Below are positions 1 through 6,605 of a stretch of DNA of 6,876 bases, in pieces. A program made the translations under genes and the position numbers. The notes under the pieces are model-generated. The model ran no database searches. It had not been told where the DNA came from and worked only from the letters and a program-made list of their open reading frames with translations. This DNA is from a bacterium (GTDB taxonomy: Bacteria > Vulcanimicrobiota > Vulcanimicrobiia > Vulcanimicrobiales > SCRA01). Within the stretch, counting starts at the first letter, position 1; the number at the start of each line of letters is the position of its first letter. The stretch lies in assembly GCA_028869325.1 (NCBI GenBank), contig JAGWST010000288.1, positions 1-6,876 on the forward strand, given 5' to 3'.

Positions 1-1
1 G

Positions 2-1054
2 GCGACGGAAGGCGTCCTCGAAGCCGCTCGCGCGCACCACAGCAGCGCGGCCGAGAGCAACCTCACGATCAATGCGCTCGCCTTCCATGCCGCCGATTTA
101 GGCGCGGCCGCCGCCCCCGTGGTCACCCGGCGCGCCGGCGTGTTGCGGGTCGCCGCGGTGAACCAGCGTACCTCGCCCGCCGGTGAGGCCCTCGCCCACT
201 TCGCGGGGCTGGTCGCGGAGAGGACCTCCGGCGAGGTAAGCGTCGAGCTCGATATCCCGTACGGGGGAAAGGGACGCGGCGAGACTCAGGCCCTCATCGA
301 GTTGGCCTCCGGAGAGCTCTCGATCGCATCCATCAACTGCTCCGTTGCCGGCAACATCCTGCCCGCCGTGCAACTGCTGGACCTACCGTTCCTCTGCGAC
401 TCCGTAGCTCACGCGCTAGCCGTGCTCGACGGGCCCTATGGGCAGCGCATCCTGGCCGATGCCAGCGAGAGCGGCCTGCTGGCGCTCGGGTTCCTCGAAA
501 ACGGCATCCGCCACCTGACCTCCAATCGACCGGTGCGCCGCCCGGAGGATCTCCGCGACGTGCGCCTGCGCGTGCAGGAGTCGCCCCTCTATCTCTACCT
601 GGCCGATGCGCTGGGCGCGATTCCAACGCCGGTCCCGTATACGCAGCTCGCCGAGAGCCTGCGCCGAGGCACGGTGGAGGCGCAAGAGAATCCGTTGAGC
701 AATATCGCGGCGCTGCGACTCCACGAAGTCCAGTCCAGTCTCACGCTGACGGCACACACCTACTCCTGCCAGATCGTCTTTGCGAACGAGCGCGCACTGG
801 AAGGGCTGGGAGAGCTGCGCCGAGTGGTGGAGGGAGCGCTACGCGACGCGATGACGTGGCACCGGCGGCGAGCGCGCGACGTGGAGCAGCAAGCGCTCAC
901 CGAGCTGCGCTCGCGCATGCAGGTCATTGACCTGACGCCGGAGGAGCGGCGAGCCTTTGCCGTTGCGGCGACCTCCGTCGACAACCGCATGGGAGAGCTG
1001 GTGGGGGTCGACGCGGTTCGGCGCATTCGCTCCGCCGCCGAAGCCGCCCGCTAA
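2..1054 (+). CDS. TRAP transporter DctP-type substrate-binding domain protein, 5'-partial, possibly a fusion
   Basis: The C-terminal ~310 residues form a DctP-type solute receptor, the family that binds carboxylates or sugar acids in the periplasm and passes them to TRAP permeases. Seen in the sequence: LDLPFLC, then a stretch ending in GIRHLTSNRPV, then RLRVQESPLYL (its second Arg, codon 569-571, is in the place of the family's ligand-carboxylate Arg), QENPLSNI and the LTLTAHTYS segment. Order and spacing match the family. The oddity is the N-terminus. A GTG at 119 could start the gene, but it has no Shine-Dalgarno sequence and would give a protein with no signal peptide. The frame is open without a stop back to base 2 and contains no ATG upstream of 119. 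I therefore annotate it as running in from the left, with an unrecognised helical, Ala-rich upstream segment. No DctQ or DctM permease is in view. The family call is strong; the start and the fusion are inferred. Confidence 0.82.
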   Translation, partial: ATEGVLEAARAHHSSAAESNLTINALAFHAADLGAAAAPVVTRRAGVLRVAAVNQRTSPAGEALAHFAGLVAERTSGEVSVELDIPYGGKGRGETQALIELASGELSIASINCSVAGNILPAVQLLDLPFLCDSVAHALAVLDGPYGQRILADASESGLLALGFLENGIRHLTSNRPVRRPEDLRDVRLRVQESPLYLYLADALGAIPTPVPYTQLAESLRRGTVEAQENPLSNIAALRLHEVQSSLTLTAHTYSCQIVFANERALEGLGELRRVVEGALRDAMTWHRRRARDVEQQALTELRSRMQVIDLTPEERRAFAVAATSVDNRMGELVGVDAVRRIRSAAEAAR

Positions 1055-1057
1055 AAG

Positions 1058-1078
1058 AAGGCGTGCCGAGCGCGCCTT
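1058..1078 (-). terminator. Hairpin between convergent genes, likely aidB terminator
   Basis: The sequence forms a 9-bp stem (one G-T pair) with a 3-base loop: AAGGCGTGC, CGA, GCGCGCCTT. It fills the 22-bp gap between the DctP-domain stop (1052-1054) and the aidB stop (1077-1079), overlapping the latter. Read on the minus strand, the stem is followed by CTTTTAG, a short T-rich tail, so it fits an intrinsic terminator for aidB. On the plus strand no T run follows, so its effect on the left gene is doubtful. Confidence 0.5.
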
Positions 1079-2717
1079 ATGCCGGTCGGGGGCGGGCGCG
1101 ATCCAGGATCGCGCCGAAGGCCACAGTGACCGGCAGGGTGCCGAAAGCATGGCCCCACTCGCCGCCCAGGCGGCTGGCGCAGAAGGCGTCGGCTACCGCC
1201 GGGGGCGCGTAGCGCACCAGCAATGCCCCTTGCAGCACGAGCGCCATGTGCTCGACCACGCGCCGCGCGCGTGCCTCGATCTGACCGCGCTCGGCCAGCT
1301 CGCGGTGCAGCCGCCCCATCGCGGCGTCCAGGTGGCGGTCGGCGCCGACCGCCGGCGAGAGCTCCGCGACGTACGCATCGAGCGTCTCCGGCTCCTTCTC
1401 CATGGCGCGCAAGACGTCGAGTGCGTTGACGTTCCCGGAGCCCTCCCAGATGGAGTTCAACGGGCTCTCGCGGTAGAGCCGCGGCAGGATCGACTCCTCA
1501 ACGTAGCCGTTGCCGCCATGGCACTCCAGCGCCTCGGCGACGGACGACGGCGTGCGCTTGCAGATCCAATATTTGCCGATCGCCGTGCCGATACGCTTGA
1601 GCGCCGCCTCGCGCTCGTCGCCTGCGGCGCGGTCGCAAGAGGCCGCCAGGCGCAGCATCAGCCACGTCGCCGCCTCGCTCTCGATCGCCAGATCGGCCAG
1701 GACGTTGCGCATCAGCGGCTGATCGATCAACGCCTTGCCGAACGCGTAGCGGTAGGCGGCGTGGTGCAGCGCCTGGGCCAGCGCCTGGCGCTGCAGCGCG
1801 GCACTGCCTACGATACAGTCCAGGCGCGTGTGGTTCACCATCTCGATGATCGCTTGGACGCCGCGCCCCTCCTCGCCGATCAGCCAGGCATGGGCGCGCT
1901 CGAACTCCACCTCGCTGGAGGCGTTGGAGCGATTGCCAAGCTTCTCTTTGAGGCGCTGAATCGAGAAACTGTTGCGCGTGCCATCGTCCAGCACGCGCGG
2001 CAGCAGCAGGCACGAGAGACCGCCGGGCGCTTGAGCCAGCACCAAGAACGCATCGCACATCGGTGCGGAGCAGAACCACTTGTGTCCACTGAGCAGATAC
2101 TCCGCACCGGGACCGCCCGCGCCCGCGGGCTCCGCGCGCGTGGCGTTGGCGCGCACGTCGGAGCCGCCTTGCTTCTCCGTCATCGCCATGCCGCAGAGCG
2201 CGCCGCGCTTCTCACCCGCCGCGCGTAGACCAGGGTCATATGCTAGGGAGAGCAGGCGCGGCTCCCAGCGCGCTGCCAGATCGCGCTGCACGCGCAGCGC
2301 CGGCACCGCGGCGTGCGTCATCGAGATCGGGCAGCCGTGTCCGGCCTCTGCCTGCGACCAAATGGCGAAGGCGGCGACGCGCGCCACGTGCGCTCCAGGG
2401 CGCGGCTCGCGCCAAGGCGAGGCGTGCAGACCGCGCGACACGGCCGTCTCCATCAGGCAGTGCCACGCGGGATGGAACTCGACTTCATCGATGCGGTGAC
2501 CGAAGCGGTCGTGCGTGCGCAGAACCGGCTCGTAGGTGTTCGCCTCGAAACCCCAGCGAATCGCCTCCTCGCTCCCGGCCAGGAGGCCGATGGCGCCCAG
2601 CGAGTCGCGTGCCCACCCGGCGTCGAAGCGCTCAACGCCCTGGGCGAGCGCCGCGTCGGCGGCGAAGAGATCGTAGCCCGTCAGCGGCGGCGGCTGGTTG
2701 CGGACCTCGTGCGTCAT
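1077..2717 (-). CDS. aidB: AidB-type acyl-CoA dehydrogenase family flavoprotein
   Basis: This is a complete 546-residue FAD protein of the AidB branch of the acyl-CoA dehydrogenases; E. coli AidB is about 541 residues. Diagnostic segments, in order: NQPPPLTGYDLF near the N-terminus, VLRTHDRFGHRIDEVEFHPA, GHGCPISMTHAAVPALR, GHKWFCSAP (residues 211-219), LSCLLLPR, LKEKLGNRSNASSEVEF, CHGGNGYVEES, LPRLYRESPLNSIWEGSGN (W424, E425) and a C-terminal helical domain of about 110 residues as in AidB. In E. coli, AidB belongs to the Ada adaptive response to alkylation and binds DNA and FAD; its substrate is still debated, and true acyl-CoA dehydrogenase activity is weak. The ATG at 2717 has a GAAGG Shine-Dalgarno sequence at 2729-2725, 7 bases upstream. 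The gene looks monocistronic. No ada, alkA or alkB is in view, so a role in alkylation response is inferred from family only. Confidence 0.92.
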   Translation of the reverse strand: MTHEVRNQPPPLTGYDLFAADAALAQGVERFDAGWARDSLGAIGLLAGSEEAIRWGFEANTYEPVLRTHDRFGHRIDEVEFHPAWHCLMETAVSRGLHASPWREPRPGAHVARVAAFAIWSQAEAGHGCPISMTHAAVPALRVQRDLAARWEPRLLSLAYDPGLRAAGEKRGALCGMAMTEKQGGSDVRANATRAEPAGAGGPGAEYLLSGHKWFCSAPMCDAFLVLAQAPGGLSCLLLPRVLDDGTRNSFSIQRLKEKLGNRSNASSEVEFERAHAWLIGEEGRGVQAIIEMVNHTRLDCIVGSAALQRQALAQALHHAAYRYAFGKALIDQPLMRNVLADLAIESEAATWLMLRLAASCDRAAGDEREAALKRIGTAIGKYWICKRTPSSVAEALECHGGNGYVEESILPRLYRESPLNSIWEGSGNVNALDVLRAMEKEPETLDAYVAELSPAVGADRHLDAAMGRLHRELAERGQIEARARRVVEHMALVLQGALLVRYAPPAVADAFCASRLGGEWGHAFGTLPVTVAFGAILDRARPRPA

Positions 2718-2864
2718 GCCCGCGCCTTCACGATGAGCGCCTTGGCGATCCTCTCTGGGATCGCCCCCGTGCGAACGCGCAGGCGAGAGCGTTCGTTATC
2801 GGCAAGCAGGCAGGGCCGGGGCGGGTGCTACCGCCGGCGCCCCGCAAACGGAGGGTTTGACGGA
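2718..2864. promoter_or_regulatory. Divergent intergenic region between aidB and the small secreted protein gene
   Basis: These 147 bp separate two divergent starts, so promoters for both genes should lie here or just beyond. I could not recognise a convincing -35/-10 pair on either strand. The region holds the aidB ribosome site (2725-2729), an inverted repeat (2744-2765) and a strong GGAGGG ribosome site (2850-2855) for the plus-strand gene. The call rests on gene arrangement, not on a seen promoter. Confidence 0.45.
2744..2765. repeat. Perfect inverted repeat upstream of aidB, possible operator or leader hairpin
   Basis: GGCGATCC and GGATCGCC form perfect 8-bp arms around the 6-base spacer TCTCTG. 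The element lies 26 bases upstream of the aidB ATG. It could be a dimeric repressor or activator site, or a hairpin in the aidB leader mRNA. No T run follows on either strand, so it is not a typical terminator. The symmetry is directly visible; the function is a guess. Confidence 0.45.
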
Positions 2865-3236
2865 ATGAAGGGCTTGCTCTTGGCCGTGGCGCTGGCGCTA
2901 GCCGCAGCGGGGCGCGCATGGGCCGCGCCGGCTACGGAGGATCAGATCGCCAAAGCGGTGGTGAGCTATGCGATCAACGTGCAGCACCATCAGCTCATCC
3001 CCGCCGTCGACCACGTTGCGGTGGTAGGCAACTACGCGATCGCCGATTGGTCCTCCGGGGCCAACAACGGCGAGTCGCTGGCCGTCCACGGCTCCGCCGG
3101 CTGGCGCATCGTGGCGGCGAGCACGCAGGCCTTCGAGGAGAGCGATCTCCGCCGCCACGGCGTTCCGGCCGCGACGGCCAAAGCGCTGATCGCCAAGATC
3201 GCCGCGCTGGAGCGCGCCGAGACCGAGGCCGGCTAG
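2865..3236 (+). CDS. Small secreted protein, resembling copper-uptake-associated proteins
   Basis: The gene encodes a 123-residue exported protein. The N-terminus MKGLLLAVALALAAAGRAWA is a clear signal peptide with a likely cut after AWA (about residue 20), leaving a mature domain of about 103 residues. The ATG at 2865 has a strong GGAGGG Shine-Dalgarno sequence (2850-2855) with a 9-base spacer, which settles the start. The mature part runs from a helical segment (EDQIAKAVVSYAI) through a beta core (VAVVGNYAIADWSSG, then GWRIVAAS) to a helical tail (HGVPAATAKALIAKI). From memory, the VVG-x-YAIADW core, GW-x-IV strand and HGVP tail resemble small proteins that databases call copper uptake system-associated protein. 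The mature part has no Cys or Met cluster that would itself show metal binding. The function is therefore tentative; exported and folded is all that is secure. Confidence 0.72.
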   Translation: MKGLLLAVALALAAAGRAWAAPATEDQIAKAVVSYAINVQHHQLIPAVDHVAVVGNYAIADWSSGANNGESLAVHGSAGWRIVAASTQAFEESDLRRHGVPAATAKALIAKIAALERAETEAG

Positions 3237-3251
3237 CGCGGCGAGCCGGCC
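3227..3251. terminator. GC-rich hairpin at the convergent 3' ends of the secreted protein and epimerase genes
   Basis: GGCCGGCT and AGCCGGCC form a perfect 8-bp stem around a 9-base loop. The stem begins inside the last codons of the secreted-protein gene, includes the first T of its TAG, and ends 5 bases short of the epimerase stop. An overlapping alternative pairing is GAGCCGG/CCGGCTC at 3243-3257. No T run follows on either strand. Its position suggests a two-way terminator or mRNA 3'-end stabiliser, but in such GC-rich DNA it could be chance. Confidence 0.35.
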
Positions 3252-3255
3252 CGGC

Positions 3256-4179
3256 TCAGGCCTTGCGGAAGAACTCGACCGTCTCGCGCATCCCGTCCAG
3301 CAGCTTGGTCTGCGGCGTCCAGCCCAGAATGTCGCGGGCGCGCGCGCAGTTGAACTGCGCGTCGCGCGCGTCGCCGGGGCGCTGCGGCGCACGGATGACC
3401 GGTGCATCGAAGCCGGTGATGTTCTTCAGCGAGAGGAAGATCTGGTTGACGCTGGTGCGCTTATTGGTGCCGATGCAGAGCATCTCGCCGCCGGCGGCGT
3501 TCAGCGCCAGCAGATTCGCCTCGGCCACGTCTTTGACGTAAACGTAGTCGCGCGTCTGCTCGCCGTCCCAGAAGATCGTGATCCCATCGTGGCTGAGAAA
3601 CTTTCCGATGAAGATGGAGATGACGCCGGCTTCGCCGTTGGGATCTTGACGCGGACCGTAGACGTTGCCGTAGCGTAACGCGGTGAAATCGAGGCCGTGC
3701 TGCGCCTTGAAGAAGCGCAGATAGTGCTCTCCCGCCATCTTGGAGATGCCGTACGGCGACTCCGGATGCTGCGGCGTCGACTCGTCGATCGGCAACTGGT
3801 CGGGCGTGCCGAAGGTCGCGCCGCTCGATGCGTAGATCACCTTACGCGCGCCGGTCTTCACCGCGTTGCTCAGCACATTGAGAAAGCCCACCATGTTCAC
3901 CTGCGCGTCGAGGAGGGGATCGCGCGCGGAGATGGCGACGCTGTGCTGCGCCGCATGATGCGAGACGACCTCGGGTTTGACATCGTGAAAGACGCGGCCC
4001 AGCTCAGGGTCGCGAATATCCATGTGCACGAAGCTCGCGCGCGGATTGACGTTCTCCCGGCGGCCCCCGCCGTGATCCCAGAGATTGTCGACGACCACCA
4101 CGTCGTGGCCCGCCTCGATGTAGCGATCGGCAATGTGCGAACCGATGAAGCCGGCCCCGCCGGTAACGATTATCCGCAA
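3256..4179 (-). CDS. NAD-dependent epimerase/dehydratase, UDP-glucose 4-epimerase (GalE) type
   Basis: This is a complete 307-residue cytoplasmic extended short-chain dehydrogenase. The Rossmann motif GGAGFIG is at residues 7-13 and an acidic residue closes the second strand (D31 in VVVVDNL), which indicates NAD rather than NADP. Further motifs are HHAAQHSVAISARDP (74-88), YASSGATFG with the catalytic Ser region (S118/S119), YGISK with Y143 and K147, RYGNVYGPRQ and the DYVYVKDVAEANLLAL segment. The full set matches UDP-glucose/galactose 4-epimerases that feed surface polysaccharide synthesis; exact substrate cannot be read from the motifs, and UDP-GlcNAc or UDP-uronate forms remain possible. 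The start is TTG at 4179: the first residues LRIIVTGG are where such proteins begin, and AGGAG lies 7 bases upstream. The frame stays open far upstream, but that stretch is antisense to comEC. Gene neighbours do not form a polysaccharide cluster. Confidence 0.9.
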   Translation of the reverse strand: MRIIVTGGAGFIGSHIADRYIEAGHDVVVVDNLWDHGGGRRENVNPRASFVHMDIRDPELGRVFHDVKPEVVSHHAAQHSVAISARDPLLDAQVNMVGFLNVLSNAVKTGARKVIYASSGATFGTPDQLPIDESTPQHPESPYGISKMAGEHYLRFFKAQHGLDFTALRYGNVYGPRQDPNGEAGVISIFIGKFLSHDGITIFWDGEQTRDYVYVKDVAEANLLALNAAGGEMLCIGTNKRTSVNQIFLSLKNITGFDAPVIRAPQRPGDARDAQFNCARARDILGWTPQTKLLDGMRETVEFFRKA

Positions 4180-4230
4180 GCACTCGCTCCTGTCGTCTTG
4201 ACGCCGGAGAGCATCGCGCAGAAGGCGCGT
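4180..4230. promoter_or_regulatory. 51-bp divergent gap between the epimerase and comEC with both ribosome sites
   Basis: The gap contains the epimerase Shine-Dalgarno sequence (AGGAG on the minus strand, 4191-4187, 7-base spacer), which decides its TTG start, and the comEC one (GAAGG, 4221-4225, 5-base spacer). It also holds TTGACG at 4198-4203, like a -35 box, but no -10-like hexamer lies 16-18 bases downstream. With so little room, one or both promoters probably lie inside the opposite gene. Confidence 0.45.
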
Positions 4231-6417
4231 ATGAATCTGTTGTTCCCCGCGCTCGCCGCCGCATGCATCGCGGGCTGCACGATGCCGCCGGAGTGGGCGC
4301 TGGGGTGCGCCTCGATCCTGGCGGCCGTTGCCCGCCTCGGCCGGCGGACGATTCTCCTCGCTGCGGCGATAGCCCTGGTCGTCTCCGCCTGGGACGCCGC
4401 GGCGCGCGATCCGCTTGTCGGGGAGCGCCCTGCCGGTATCGTCTCGCTCTCCGGTACCGTTGTCGAGAGCGGCAACGCACCACATGCGCCGTTCACGCTC
4501 TCCGGCACGCGCATCGGCACGCTGGAGGTGCATACCGTAAACGGGCCAGCGCGCGCAGGCGAGTACGTCACGGTGCGCGGGCGCTTGGAGCGCCTCGATC
4601 GCCCCGCGAATCCCGGCGCATCGTCCATCGCCGCACGTCTGCGCGCGCAAGGTGTGTCGGGCATCATCGATGGCCGCATCGTCTCGCGTACGCGGGGAGG
4701 CGGAGCGGTCGCGGCGATCGCCCGCATGCGCGCGTGGGTGCTGGAACGTCTCGCGCCGCTGCCGCAGCCCGCCGCGGCGCTGCTGGACGGCGCGCTGGCG
4801 GGCGAACGCGGATCGCTCGACGAGGGTGTCGCGCAAGCGTTCTCGCAGACCGGCACCACGCACGTGCTGGTCACGGCGGGGCTCCATCTCGGCGCGTTCG
4901 CCGCGATGCTGCTCTTCATTCTCCAGGCGCTCGGAGCGGGGCGCGTGGCCGCCGCGCTGGCGGCGCTGCTGGGCGTCGCGCTCTTCATCGTGCTCTCCGG
5001 CGGCCATCTGCCGGCGGTGCGTGCCGGCGTGATGGTCGCTTGCGCGCTGCTGGCACGCGCCTGCGGACGAGCGCCGCTCGGTGCCGAGGCGATCGCGCTC
5101 GCGGCCATCGTCGTGACGCTCTGGGAGCCGTGGGCGGTGCGCAGCGCATCGTTCGCCCTCTCGTTCTCCTGCGTCATCGCCATCGCGCTCTTCGCCGATC
5201 CCATCGCCAAGCGGCTCGATCGCTGGCGCCTTCCGCACCTGCTGCGCGAGGGCGTCGCGCTGACCCTGGCGACGCAGATCGGCGTCTGGCCGCTGCAGGC
5301 GGCGTTCTTTCTGCAGCTCGCACCGTACGCGCCGCTGGCGAACGCGCTGGTGGTCCCCATGCTCCCGGCCGCGCTCGGCGCGGGGATGCTCACCGTGGCA
5401 GATCCCATCTTCGCGCCGCTTGCGGCGGCGGCGTGCGGATGGATCCTGGGTGTCGTGCGACTGATCTCCGCGCTGCCCTTCTGCCATCTGGTCGCTACAC
5501 CGCCGCCGTGGTGGGCGATCGCCGCGTACGACGCGGCGGCGGCGTGGCTCGGATTGCGGCGGTCGCGCGCGGCACTGCTCGGGGTGGCCGCCGCGAGCGC
5601 GCTCTGCCTCTGGCCACCGCGCCTAGCGGAGAGCGATGCGTTGCGCTTGGTGGCGCTGGACGTCGGGCAGGGGCAGTCGATCGCCGTGCTCTCGCGCGGG
5701 CGTGCCGCGTTGATCGACGGTGCTCCGGCCCCTCAAGGCATGCGCACCTTGGTGCCGTTCCTGGTGCGAGCAGGCATCCACCGCGTCGACGCCCTGATCG
5801 TCTCGCATCCGCACCAGGACCACCTCGCCGGCTTCTCCGCGGTGTTGCGAACCCTGCGTGTGGATCGCATGGTCGACGCCGGATGGCCGGCGCGCGGTGC
5901 GTTCGGCGCGCTGGTGGCCGACGCCGGCAGCGCGAACGTGCCGATCGAGCACGCCCGGGCGGGCGCACGTTGGGAGGTCGGCAATGCCGAGCTGAGCGCC
6001 GTCGCTCCGTTCCAGCGGCCGTTGCACGGGACCCACGACGACGTCGACAACGACTCCCTGATCGTGCGCGTCCGCCTGGGCACGTGTACCGTGCTCGTCA
6101 TGGGAGACGCCGAGGCCGAGGAGGAGCGAGCGCTGCTCGAGGCCTACGCGCCGCAGGAGCTGCGTGCCGACGTGCTGGTCGCCGGCCATCACGGCTCCCG
6201 CTACTCCTCGAGCGCCGCCTTTCTCGCCGCGGTCCAGCCGCGCGTCGCCGTCATCTCCGTCGCGCGGCACAATCCCTACGGCCTCCCCTCGCCGCAGGCG
6301 CTCGAGCGGCTGCGCGCGGCCGGTGCGCGCCTCTTCCTCACCGCACGCGACGGCGGCGTCGATCTGCGGCTCTTCTCGTCCCCCGCAGGCTGCCGGATCG
6401 TCCTCCAGCACGACTAG
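4231..6417 (+). CDS. comEC: ComEC/Rec2 family DNA uptake channel with C-terminal metallo-beta-lactamase domain
   Basis: ComEC forms the inner-membrane channel that brings single-stranded DNA into the cytoplasm during natural transformation. This complete 728-residue protein has the usual three parts. Residues 1-155 hold membrane helices and a DUF4131/OB-like beta region (SLSGTVVES to NPGASSIAARLRAQG). Residues about 160-460 are the polytopic Competence domain, with THVLVTAGLHLG (H211, G217, H219), SFALSFS and the LATQIGVWPLQAAFF to LANALVVPMLP segment. Residues about 470-728 are the metallo-beta-lactamase domain: DVGQG (477-481), LIDG (D496), HPHQDH (526-531), NDSLIVRV, MGD (D626) and GHHGS (652-656). 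The last domain departs from consensus: DVGQGQS where DVGQGD is usual, and NPYGLPSP where NRYGHPHP is usual. ATG 4231 is preceded by GAAGG. No comEA, comF or pilus gene is in view, so competence of the host is not shown. Confidence 0.95.
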   Translation: MNLLFPALAAACIAGCTMPPEWALGCASILAAVARLGRRTILLAAAIALVVSAWDAAARDPLVGERPAGIVSLSGTVVESGNAPHAPFTLSGTRIGTLEVHTVNGPARAGEYVTVRGRLERLDRPANPGASSIAARLRAQGVSGIIDGRIVSRTRGGGAVAAIARMRAWVLERLAPLPQPAAALLDGALAGERGSLDEGVAQAFSQTGTTHVLVTAGLHLGAFAAMLLFILQALGAGRVAAALAALLGVALFIVLSGGHLPAVRAGVMVACALLARACGRAPLGAEAIALAAIVVTLWEPWAVRSASFALSFSCVIAIALFADPIAKRLDRWRLPHLLREGVALTLATQIGVWPLQAAFFLQLAPYAPLANALVVPMLPAALGAGMLTVADPIFAPLAAAACGWILGVVRLISALPFCHLVATPPPWWAIAAYDAAAAWLGLRRSRAALLGVAAASALCLWPPRLAESDALRLVALDVGQGQSIAVLSRGRAALIDGAPAPQGMRTLVPFLVRAGIHRVDALIVSHPHQDHLAGFSAVLRTLRVDRMVDAGWPARGAFGALVADAGSANVPIEHARAGARWEVGNAELSAVAPFQRPLHGTHDDVDNDSLIVRVRLGTCTVLVMGDAEAEEERALLEAYAPQELRADVLVAGHHGSRYSSSAAFLAAVQPRVAVISVARHNPYGLPSPQALERLRAAGARLFLTARDGGVDLRLFSSPAGCRIVLQHD

Positions 6418-6605
6418 GATCTGCGTTCGAAGACGCCGGCCACCAAGCCCGCGGCGACGATGACCACGAAGACGATGCCGCTCAACGCGCCGTTGCCCGG
6501 TGCGAATCTGCCCATCAGCAACGCAGCCACGATCGCGATCAGCACGCCCAAGGGCGCGAGTCGAGACTCTCCGGCGACGAACGCCCAGATCGCCTCCAGC
6601 TTCAC
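6414..6605 (-). CDS. Small two-helix membrane protein, unknown function
   Basis: The gene encodes 63 residues starting at GTG 6605 (KLEAIWAFVAGES...). Two hydrophobic stretches, about residues 15-32 (LAPLGVLIAIVAALLMGRF) and 39-58 (ALSGIVFVVIVAAGLVAGVF), are joined by a short APGNG turn and followed by ERRS, so a helical-hairpin membrane protein is likely. The start is supported by a GTGA overlap with the stop of the upstream membrane-protein gene, typical of coupled translation; there is no Shine-Dalgarno sequence of its own. At the other end its TAG lies inside the same CTAG as the comEC TAG, so the two convergent genes overlap by 4 bp. I do not recognise the family. Tight linkage suggests it works with, or is a subunit of, the neighbouring GDT1-like protein; this is inference. 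Confidence 0.68.
   Translation of the reverse strand: MKLEAIWAFVAGESRLAPLGVLIAIVAALLMGRFAPGNGALSGIVFVVIVAAGLVAGVFERRS

Noticed and set aside
957..2228. Long plus-strand open frame antisense to aidB
   Set aside because: Its product is a low-complexity Arg/Ala/Gln/Leu-rich chain with no motif, and it lies over a gene with a strong family match. Long antisense frames are expected in GC-rich DNA.
2714..2827. A 37-codon minus-strand frame ending in a TGA that overlaps the aidB ATG (ATGA), reading ...PERIAKALIVKARA
   Set aside because: It looks like a coupled upstream gene end, but a TAG at 2828-2830 closes it and it has no ATG or TTG and only one GTG, five codons from the end. It is at best the remnant of a lost gene; chance is more likely.
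2313..2864. Upstream plus-strand extension of the small secreted protein frame
   Set aside because: The extension is antisense to aidB, and the signal peptide together with the GGAGGG site place the start at 2865.
4198..4203. TTGACG as a -35 box for comEC
   Set aside because: No -10-like hexamer is found at 16-18 bases; the sequence there is GAAGGC, which instead serves as the ribosome site. I do not call a promoter.
3697..4230. Upstream extension of the comEC frame on the plus strand
   Set aside because: It is antisense to the epimerase and shows no ComEC features; ATG 4231 with GAAGG and the following hydrophobic N-terminus fits the family.
4180..5487. Upstream extension of the epimerase frame, about 436 more residues on the minus strand
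   Set aside because: The stretch is antisense to comEC, has an Arg/Ala/Asp-rich shadow composition, and the epimerase has a proper TTG start with AGGAG right where its Rossmann fold begins.
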